NCBI RefSeq assembly: GCF_964355755.1
Contig: NC_092677.1
Coordinates: 15,592,101 to 15,656,100 of the forward strand
Direction of reading: 5' to 3'
Source: Antedon mediterranea
Taxonomy: Eukaryota > Echinodermata > Crinoidea > Comatulida > Antedonidae
Length of the DNA stretch: 64,000 nt
Under the pieces are notes generated by a model. The model was not told where the DNA came from, searched no databases, and saw only the letters and a program-made list of their open reading frames with translations. Positions within the stretch are counted from its first letter, which is position 1; every line of letters starts with the position of its first letter. Of the stretch, positions 50,501 to 62,500 are shown piece by piece. Both the position numbers and the translations under genes were made by a program.

Positions 50501-53500
50501 TATTACATTTATATTCTCATTATATTTACATAAAGTTTACATTTATTGTTTTATTATTTATATTATATATTTATATTACAAACAGCATGCGTCTATGGAT
50601 TTAGAATAAGAGTTTTAAATATTGAAAATGATCTTCTTAGATTCCAATTTATATTTATATTAAATTCCTATCTATATTATAATTATGTTATTTATTATTA
50701 TCTATATTTCCATTAAATTTATATTGTATTTACGACATTATTCAAATATGCATATTAATAATTAAAACCAAGGATTAATGTTAACCATTGATGATGTCAT
50801 ACCATATAAACAATGTTAGGCGGCACTTCCGTTGACGTGATCGTAAATGTGGCATCTTCTCCTGCATTCAATCCAGAATTGGTTAAGATGATCTGAATGA
50901 ATGAATTGCTCGGTGATTCAACCGCATCAACATTAAAATCATCAACATACCCGCTTTCTTCCTCCATCGTGTAGTACCGTGCCTATTGGAGTGAATTATA
51001 ATTATTATTTACTCACATTTTTTGTTTTCATCACTTCTGGTAATCATCAAATTCATGATTGTACATTTCCTACTTTAACGAGTCAGTTTAAGTTTGAAAA
51101 TTGGAAGATTTTGTTAACTCAGCTATAAATGCAAAGACTATTACAATATAACCCTTCTTGGGACACCTGCTAACACTTTCCTATGAGGCAATGTATGTTT
51201 TATACGGCCTACACATATTCAGGTACACCACTATGGTTTTCAAGTAACAACTGAAGTTTCAATAGGAGTCCCCTTAACAGAGGTTCTACGGTACCTGTAT
51301 AGAAATTGATGATACATCATTTGAAAGGATGCTTGCATCAATTTGTGCAGTCACAACCCCAGTAGATGGAATTTCATAGTACACTTCAGAATTCCTTGAA
51401 TCATCATTGAAGGTATAACGGTCTTTGTAAGAGACAAGCAACGGCACACTCCTCTCTGCATCAGACAGAGGTGTTCCATCCTGTCTTGTAACCGAAATCT
51501 ATAAGAAAAAAACCTCAGAGTTGTGATGCATTCTGCAACTAGAACAATTTCAAAAGAAATGTATATTCTTATTGTTTTTTTTTTGTCTACAGAAACCCGA
51601 AATAAATACAAATATTTACATAAGCAGTGTACAGCAAAGTAGGTTTGAATGTCTTAGAATTTCCGTCCAAGATGTCCACTTTGACAGGCCTGTTAAAGTA
51701 CCCTGTTGAAGCTGTTGAGTTCTGTTCTTTTCCGGTTAGACTTTCTGTTACAATGGCAATGACATTGAAGTTTACTCCATCAGAAAGTCTCTCAAAATCA
51801 TCTAGAGGAACAGAGAATGATTTACTTCCATCAATCTAAAAATAAGTATATGAAAATCTGTCAATCAATGTTTGTAACTAGCATCTTTTGTAACTATTAA
51901 ATATGATTAGGTTCCTAAACAAGGAACCAGTCCTTACAACTAGGGACTGCTAACTTTTTTATTATGGTAGTACTAGAAATAAAACTGGTGGTACTTAAAA
52001 TGAAATTACAGGAAACTAAAATTCAACCTTTTTTTTAATCTGTCTGTATAACATACAGTTTGCTTTTCAAATTACAAATGACTTTAAAATGTTCTTTTAT
52101 TGAAACAGGTACATCACATACATTGTAATTTTTAAATTGTAAAGTCTTAATATTATCAACCATGATTTGGCTTATTTGAAATGTTTGTCTATTATTGCTT
52201 GTGTCATATGTATATTATAAGTATTGATTTTTTTAACAATGAGATCAATAAATACATGTGCATAACAATATGTACTTGAAAGACACTTAGTACAGTACCA
52301 ACATTCTCTATGTCTGAAAGAACTAATTTATTTCCAATTATACTAAGATATCATGTATTAACTTAATAATGCAACATAAAGCCTACCATAGAAACAAATG
52401 ATCTCTAGTGGGATTTAACCATCATAAGTCATTCCTCACATTCAAAATCTATTCTTTTTTATTAACAAACATTTCCTATTTCTACATTCTATACTACTTT
52501 TTCATATTCTACCATATGTTATATTTTCGATCTTCTCTACTATGTACGATACACTTTTATTTATAAGCATAGTACACTATTATACAACTCTGCATCACGC
52601 AAGCATTTCATTCTATTACGCACACGCACTAATATCGACCATAGAGTCTTTTAAACTAAAAACCATATGACGACAAGACATCCACCAGTTCAGTTCAAAA
52701 CCATTTTAAGGTAAATTTTTAATTAATTATTTTCTATCCACTCTACCATTTTCATATAAAGATACCATGGAACCACATCAGGTCAAGTTCAATATTGAAT
52801 ATCGAAACGTGGCAGGCTATAGGCGCTTGACCTTTGACAAGAACGCCTAAATTTATAATTTAAATCTACGATACTTAGTATTGTATATTCAGGAATAGCC
52901 GCTCCATAGTCTCTTTGCTTTTCTTCCTTCACTCAAAATTGTTTATACTAACAAACATTACTATTTATATGCCTAGGATAGTGTGTTATCATTATTGACA
53001 TAATTTCATTACACATCCACATTCAGTACAACTCTTCTTAACAAAATTTTTTCAATCTTCTATCAACTAAAAGTCGTAGTTAGTCATGTCTCGGGTCACA
53101 TTCTATGGTCATCGTACAGATAGGCTACTACATCAGCACTTCTATGAATGGATGACTAGTTGGTGACAAGAACGCTAGTTGGTCATACCCAGTAACGTTT
53201 TTATTTTACGATCATTCGGGAAACCACATCACGATGATATATTGCTGCTGGCAAACAATACTTCACTTATCATAATAAACTTTATTTCAGCAATATAAAA
53301 ACACATTAAGAAAACAACAGTACAATTGAAAGGCAACATCATTCAGAATCAGGAATAGAAACCAATAAGTTGAAATCATAATTATACAGAAATCTAGTAT
53401 GGCACATACACCTACCCTCTCCCAAAACACCATTGAAAAGTAAATAGTGGAGTACTAGTGTATCACAATCATGTGATAACTTTGCAAAACTTCTATGACT

Positions 53501-56500
53501 CGATCTAGAAACTTTTTAATCAAGATCGTTTCTCTTGCTTTAATAAAGCTGACTTCAATATACAATTTTGCTTGATTTTGTATTGATGTTTGTTATTTTT
53601 TAACTTTTTATATTTCAAATGATGTAAATAGACACAAGTTTTGTACTATTATGCCCTTTTTAATACTTTAAACGAGAATAAAATAATAATAATACCATGA
53701 TGTTTGGTTGATACCATTGTCTGATGGGGTTTTTGTCATACTTACAGCCATGTTCAATTCTATTTCATGATTTCCAGATGTGATCCTTACAAGTACCATT
53801 CCTTTAACAGGTTTTCCATAAGTATATCTAAAAGAAACAATTGAAAGATGTCAAAATATAAAAACTATATAGAAGAAAACTTTTGTTCTGAATAAATAAA
53901 AGTTCTGGAAAGATTTAAAATGGCATATGTCATAATATCTGGCATTACTTTTTTTTTTTTATTTATTTTAATAAATAGCAATGATATTGGTCATCTTAGA
54001 AAAGAATCCTCTTTTCCTGTTAAAGATGTATTGTCCCTTGAAACACAAAAAAATGAAGGTCAAAATATTCTAAATTTAAAGTGGCCATATCAAAGTAATA
54101 TTAAAGTTATTCACTTTAAGTCGAAAATTTGAGCCAAAAACAACAAGTTTACGTAATTAACAGGTAAATTAATTTGATTACATTTCATCTGGAAAATCGT
54201 CACGAGCGAAAGTAAACAAAGATTTCAAACCACATTAGTATGCATTATGTATCTATATATAAATTTACGTAAGGGCAAAATTCGCTAAATCGCGCCTTAC
54301 TTCTAGAATGTTTACTCGATGGTATATACAGTTGGCTCATACTTTCGGTACTGATTTTAACCACCTGATGTAACCCTGTTTACTAATTAAATTAAGTTAG
54401 ATAATTAGTTATTGACGATTAAAACGAATTTAGGTTCAAAGATTTGCCCCAAATAGGGGTGTTTTCCGATCGTGGTATACACTGTCTAATGGATGTCCAT
54501 CTTGAAAAATACCCGCCACAAAAATGCGAGGAGGCTTCGCATTTTCCTATCTCCTCCTACGATAATTGTTTTTAATAGCTGAAAACCGGTTGAACAGCCA
54601 GAGTACACCATCATAATGTTGAAGACAGGCCGATTTTCTTTAAAAAATACTATTTTGATAGATTTAATATACGATTATACAAATGTATTGATTTGCGATG
54701 AATGGAACATCCCAATCTCTCAGTCTGCCAAAGTTTGGTTTAACACAAGTAGGTAAATTTATGAGCCCTTGGTTTAACACATACGGTAGGTAAATATATG
54801 GGCCCTTTGAGAATAAACTTGCAATACTTTGACAATACTGTAAATACCTATTATATTAGATTAGATGTAATATAAAAATATATACAAATAAACTTTATTA
54901 CTGACATTGTGGACAGGCTCTACTGTTAGATATATAAACACATTATTATATACAAATAAACTTTATACTGACTGTTCCTTCTCAACGTTTGTATTAATTA
55001 ATAATTACCAATAATATAAACGTCGTAGTAGTGTATCGTGACATGTACTTTAATATTTCAATCGATTATGACAGTGACAGTTTAACAAAGTATTAAATCG
55101 CAAATGTTTTACTGTATTTAGAGGTATATTATTTATAGAATATAGGCCTATACAACATGAAAAAAATATTTCGTTACTGAGTGGATAAAGAATATATTGA
55201 AAAAATGTTCCTCTTTGTACCTATCCGCTTTCCCATCCCTCAACCCTAATGTTACATACAAAACACAAATTGGGTTTCTTTAAATGAGTCCAAATAAAAA
55301 ATTTGGACTCATTTTGTGATAAGTTTCTCCTTCGGAAGTAATTCCCAGGGTGCTAATTTTAGTTGACTACATAAATCATCGTGTCTATTTATTCGTTTCT
55401 GTAAACGACAATGTATTATAGTCCTGCGGTACGTACATTTGAAATCGCCAGTTATGTTACGCTGAAATTACTGTATATTCGAGAACCATCTGTGGGCACG
55501 ACCTGATGGTACGCGAGCAAAGCGAGTGCTTCAAAGTAAATTTACGAAAGGGCAAAATTCGGTAAATCGCGCGTTATTTGTAGAATGTTTTCTCAATGGT
55601 ATATAAAGTTGGTTCGTACTTTTGGTACTGATTTTAACCACCTGATGTAACCCTGTTTACTAATTAAATTGAGTTCGATAATTAGTTATTGACGATTAAA
55701 ACGAATTTAGGTTCAACGATTTGCCTCAAATAGGGGTGTTTTTTTTAATGGATGTCCGTCTTGAAAAATACCCGCAGACAATAATGCGAGGATGCTTCGC
55801 ATTTTCCTATCTCCTCCTACAATAATTGTTTTTAATGTCTGAAAACCGGTGGAACAGCTCGAGTACAGCATCATAATGTTGAATGAAGACAGGCCGATTT
55901 TCTTTAAAAAATACTATTTTGATAGATTTAATATATATACGTTTATACAAATGTATTGATTTGCGATGAATGGAACATTCCAATCTCTGTTCCACCAGCG
56001 TCTATTCCCTCAGGCGTCGTAAAGGCAAGTACTGTATACTCATAACAGAAATTCGATCCATTTTTTTTTCAATCTGTGCTGCAGAGGTTGGATATAATTT
56101 TTTTTAAACGGATATTATGAGCTAGCGTTTTCACTCGCCGTATATTATGTACACATCTTTCTTATTGCAGTTAAACCACCCACATCATCACCCTTCCCTC
56201 ACTGGCATGAGTAGCGTTGTAAAACCAGTAGAGGATAGGCCTACGGTACATCACATGCCCTAAACGCAGAACAACTTTGGTGGGTAGGGTAGGAACCAAC
56301 TTAAGTATGAATTGGCTCTAAGAAACAATTGAAAACCATTAGGCCTACTAATTAAGTTGAGTTAGATAATTAAATATTTATTGACGATTAAATCGAATTT
56401 ATGATTTTCCCCGAATAGAGGTGGTTTTCACAAATTGTTTTACATTATATAAACATATACACGTTGTAGTGATGTATCGTTACATGTACTGTACTATTTC

Positions 56501-59500
56501 AATCGACTATGACGGTGATAGTTTCAACAAAGTATTAAATCGCAATGTTTTACTGTATGTAGTGGTATAGTATTTGTAAAACATGAAAACAATTAATATT
56601 TCGTTACTAAATGGATAAAGAATATATTTAAAAAGTGTTCCTCTTTGCACCCATCCTCTCCCCATCCCTCAACCCTAATGTTACATACAAAACACAAATT
56701 AAGTTTGTTTAAATTTGACTTAAACAATTGGTCTCATTTTGTGACAAGTTTCTCTTTCGGAAGTAATTCCCAGGGTGCTAATTTTAGTTGAGTACATAAA
56801 TCACAGTGTCTATTTTATTCGTTCCTGTAACCGACATGTATTATTTTCCTGCGGTACGTACATTTGAAATCGCCAGTTTTTTAACGCTGAAATTATTATG
56901 TATTCGAGAACCATCTGTGGGCACGACCTAGATGGTACGCGAGCGAAGCGAGCGTACCATCTAGTATGCTAAATTAGGATTGTTTAAAACTTGTCACGGT
57001 TAAGAAGGTATTTTCACACACAGATCATGAGGAAGTTTTATGATTATGCATACAGAGTAGCCAAACAAGCGCGTTTCATTATGGGATATGTTTGGATTGA
57101 AAACTTTGACTGGAAGTCAAAGTTATTTTTTAAACAAAAAAACGTCTGTATTTCAGTTAAATTTTTTTTTTTTCCAAAAATTTTTGGTGATAGTTAATAA
57201 CTATTATGATACTTCAAAATGACCCACCTTTTTTCGAAATCTTTTATTTTTAATTTTTTTTGAATTAGTCAAAGGGACAATACATCTTTAAGTAATTGAT
57301 AAAAATACAGTGTTTTGTTGATTTTGGAGTAAAAGAATTTTTATCCATTCAGGTATTTGCCTATTGCTTGTTCCTGGCAAGATTGTAATTTAAATTTGCC
57401 AAGTAAATTATTATTATTATTATAATTTTAATGAATTATATATTAATTGATTAGTGAATAATATATCAAAATATGAATAAAAGGTATGCTTTGTATAAAT
57501 AAGTTTGTTTAATTTAATTGTATTTATTTAATTATCTACATCATGTTTTTATCACAATTACATGGTATGCACTGAGTTACTAACAGAGCCTGTGCAAATG
57601 GTGCATATGACAATTAAGGCTAAAATAGGTCTTTGATACAACAAAATGGCACTTTCCATTATGTAGAAAATTATGTGACAATTTATGCTAGAATAAAGAC
57701 ATTGTTAGTTTAATATCGAGTTTCAGATCTGTTCATTGTTCCTGTACACAGTTGGCTGAACAAATTCAAAAGCAGTCTTAGGTAAATTTGAATGTAAACA
57801 ATAATACATTCACTTCTCACTCCACAAGCAGCATTATTATACAGATTGCCTGCTTAGAGGTTAAATATAAGATTTGACATCCCTGAGGAAATGATATTTT
57901 GTTCGAGAGAATATATATTTCCCGAGAACATAATGCCATTCCCAAGGGGTTGTCAAATCTTATATTTTACCGGTGTAAAAGGCGATATCTGTTATATTAC
58001 ATAGCCAACAACAAGTTGAATATCTACTGCCGGGTCGGGTGTAGCTATAGGCCTCCTTGTAATGAGCCTGCCTAGTTAGGCGTTGCATTCACCTTACCTT
58101 GCGAAGAATAATATAGATAATTACTAATTAATGATTCCTTGGCAATAAAATATTCACTTAGGCTTAGGTCGTTTAAATGAAGAGAAGAATTTCCATCAAT
58201 AAGCCTACATTAATTATAATAATATTATTAAATAATATCAGGTAGGCCGCATCTATAATATAAATTTACGTAAGGGCAAAATTCGGTAAATCGCGCCTTA
58301 CTTCTATAATTTTTACTCGATGGTATATAAAGTTGGTTCGTACTTTCGGTACTGATTTTAACCACCTGATGTAACCCTGTTTACTAATTAAATTAAGTTA
58401 GATAATAAGTTATTGACGGTTAAAACGAATTTAGGTTCCAAGATTTGCCCCAAATAGGGGTGTTTTCCGACCGTGGTATACACTGTATAATGGATGTCCG
58501 TCTTGAAAAATACCCGCCACAAAAATGCGAGGAGGCTTCGCATTTTCCTATCTCCTCCTACGATAATTGTTTTTAATAGCTGAAAACCGGTTGAACAGCT
58601 AGAGTACACCATCATAATGTTGAAGACAGGCCGATTTTCTTTAAAAAATACTATTTTGATAGATTTAATATACGATTATACAAATCTATTGATTTGCGAT
58701 GAATGGAACATCCCAATCTCTCAGTCTGCCAGAGTTTGGTTTAACACAAGTACTGTAGGTAAATTTATGAGCCCTTGGTTTAACACATACGGTAGGTAAA
58801 TATATGGGCCCTTTGAGAATAAACTTGCGAGATTGTGGATAGGCTCTACTGTTAGATATATAAACACATTATTATATACAAATAAACTTTATACTGACAG
58901 TTCTTTCTCAACGTTTGTATTAATTAATAATTACCAAATATAAACGTCGTAGTGGTGTATCGTGACATGGTACTTTAATATTTCAATCGATTATGACAGT
59001 GACAGTTTTAACTAAACTAAATAAAGAATGTTCTCTAATATAATTAGGAATCTCTTGCCATACACGGGGAAAATTAGTGTACAATGAATATTTAAAAGAA
59101 ATAAATAAATAAATAAAATAAAAAAAGTATTAAATCGCAAATGTTTTACTGTATTTAGAGGTATATTATTTATAGGCCTATAAAACATGAGAAAAATATT
59201 TCGTTACTGAGTGGATAAAGAATATATTTAAAAATTGTTCCTCTTTGTACCTATCCGCTTTCCCATCCCTCAACCCTAATGTTACATACAAAACACAAAT
59301 TGGGTTTCTTTAAATGAGTCCAAATCAAAAACTTGGACTCATTTTGTGATAAGTTTCTCCTTCGGAAGTAATTCCCAGGGTGCTAATTTTAGTTGACTAC
59401 ATAAATCATCGTGTCTATTTATTTGTTTCTGTAAACGACAATGTATAGGCCTATAGTCCTGCGGTACGTACATTTGAAATCGCCAGTTTTGTTACGCAGA

Positions 59501-62500
59501 AATTACTGTGTATTCGAGAACCATCTGTGGGAACGACCTAGATGGTACGCGAGCGAAGCGAGCGTACCATCTAGTAAATAATAATTTGTCTTCTTCGAGG
59601 AGCCGAATCACCGGATGTTCAGCGCACCATGCGTACCATGTTACTACCGTGATTATTAACAAATCACAAACAGTCTTCCATCACATCTAGGGAGGACTAA
59701 TAACAAATGAGGGCGCTATGTATGCATAGTTTAAATAGTTTAGTTGATTAATTTCTTCAAGCAAATTGCGTGGCGCAACGGATGAAACATTGTCTTGTGA
59801 TGGTGTGACAAATCATCACAAGTTCAACTCCCAGTAGATGACTTTTGTTTATTTATCGCCAACCGCGAGTGTTGCCACACAAAAATTACACCTGTCAATA
59901 TCATCGATCCTCGCAGCGGTAGTCATGTGATGCAGTTTTAACCAATCACGATCACGTATTTACATAGGCTATGTAATATAATAAAAGAGAGAGGTTTTTA
60001 TACTATATGATCCGAATATAATCCCATGCTCGAGAATAATCCCACCTAGTCTAATTCAAGTTAAATGTGTATAGTCTTATGGTGAATGCATTGTTAATGC
60101 AAACTGAATATAATTCCATCCTCTAATTTTGTACCCAGGGCTTCTTGGTATATATTCTTGGTAATTAATATACAGCAATTACCATTGGATCAGAAGACAT
60201 GCAAGATATTTAAAATACACAACAGTTTATTTAAATTATACCTATTACAGGGCCTCATGGGTAGGGTTTGAGCAAGTATGAGAGGAAAAGTAATATGATT
60301 TTAGGCATAGTGCCAAAGGATTTTAATTTGCATCACAATAGCAGCATATGATACACAATACTAGGTGACAATCCTGGATCCTGGGCTTGGTAGACAGGTA
60401 CCATGCTGCACATGGTCCCGAATCTGCATTGGCACCTTCATACGTATCATAGTATTGTAGTACACAGTTTACTGTATTACACTAGCAATTTACTGTACAA
60501 GTACATCTTATTTTATTTTATAAATTTCAGCAAACACATTTATACAAACATTCTGTCGCGTACCACTCAAAAACAAAAAAGCTAAAACGTAACAAAACTG
60601 ATTATAATAAATTTGTATGGTTCTACTAAAATAATTTGTTTAAATATCTTTTGCATTTGAACCATATATTAAAAAAGCTAAGCTCTAACCATATAAATTC
60701 AGTGGATTAAATGAAAAAAAACTAAAAAGAAATATTTTCATGCCTTCACAAGACCATAAGCTGGATTTTTATAGTGAGGATTTCTATTTCACGAAGGGGC
60801 AAAGGTCACCATTCAATTCAATTCAATTCAATTCCTTTTTATTTTGGAAATATCATCCATATTAATAAACTAATAAACAGAAAAAAAAAAATCGTAAACT
60901 AAAGTATAAAGAATGCTTCTCCATCTACAATACATTTTGGAGTTATGGAGCATATGTTTGCAAACACAAGCAACAAGGATGTTACCACTATTCAACATAC
61001 GTTGCATGAAACCATAGGTAGATTTTCGCATGTACTCATTAAAGGAAGGGACACAATGTTCAATAAACATTGCACTGGCACTACTACTTCTAGAGACATT
61101 AAGTATCTGGCGCACAGTATTATTGTAGCATACATTAAGAGATCTAATATTCTTCATACGATAGTTACAACAAAGGGCTGCACAATACATATTAAGACAG
61201 TAAGATCTAAAGAGACAACATTTAACATTGGTAGAACATATCATACATTTCATTAGCTTAGTTATGGCTATTTACATTCACTACCACTGCTAGTGTCTAG
61301 TTTGAAAAGGTGACTTCAAAATTATATTACGGTTTTTTAATGAGATTATAAAAATGTTCTCCATAAACTTACGTGGCATCAACCCTTCCTTCCAATGATG
61401 TTTCCCCTCTTGTAATAAAAGATGGCAATGTGACCGACACTTCAAACTTTGGCAGGACATACTCGCCAATGGTGAACACTTGGTATGCAGATACATCCTA
61501 TAGAAGAATACAGAAATGTATAGTAATAATAATATGAATGCAAGGCATGAACAAAAGTGCTAGATAAAAAAGCAGTGCAAAATTGATTAATAAACAACAC
61601 ATTTCATTTTTATACCACAGACTGAGTCATTAAGACGACATAAAAATGGAGGACATTCAGATTCATTATGACAACAATCAATATAAATACAAAACAATAA
61701 TGTGAGTTGCAAATAAAACCGTAAATAAGGTCAAAACCAGAAGAAAACATTTTTTCTTGTCCTGTTTAGACCTTAAAATTTGATAAAAATACAGATAAAC
61801 GATAACTATATGTCATAAAAAAATGAAACACATACATATATGGATAGTGAATATTATTGTTTAACAGAATAAAACAATCAGATTATAACAATAAATCATT
61901 GATTTTAAGAGGAATTGCTATTATTATAAGATGAGTTTAAGTAAATTGCGAAAAGAAGTACTGTAAGGCAATGACATTTATAAAAAGTATCATTTAAGAT
62001 AATAAAATAAGCATGCCATATGATTGTATTTCACCAAGCAACAGGATGCAAATACACGATTGTATCTTATATAATTTTTAATTTAATTAATAAGTTTTGT
62101 TTATTAAATATTTTTTTACATCAAAACGGATTGTGTTACTTACACCAGATGTTGCAGTGATACTCCAATCACCAAGTACTGGCTGAGTTGACATTGGTAA
62201 TTCTTCCACTACTACGCCTGTTGAGGGCGCTTGATAATCAGTCCACTGCTGGATCAGGTTATCTAATGGATCCTACATAACAAAAATAATTTGGCATTTT
62301 TTGTTGGAATAAAACAGTAATGTTATACATTTTCTGTTGAGCATTTAGTTGCATGCATGGCATTACAAATTTAATATTTGAATGATTTTCTGTTGAGCAC
62401 ACTGACATTTTTTCAATTTACGATTCAAATAAAAAAGTGTACAAGGTTTCCGAACAGAATATAACTCAAGTGATTGCATACAAAGAATCATTCTCACTCC

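Larger units (their letters stand above)
54020..57291. mobile_element. TTAA-bounded MITE interrupted by two Helitron-like copies
   Basis: Ends TTAAAGATGTATTGTCCCTT (54020) and inverted AAGGGACAATACATCTTTAA (to 57291). Without the nested copies it is about 565 bp. TEP-B intron between exons 6 and 7. Confidence 0.75.
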
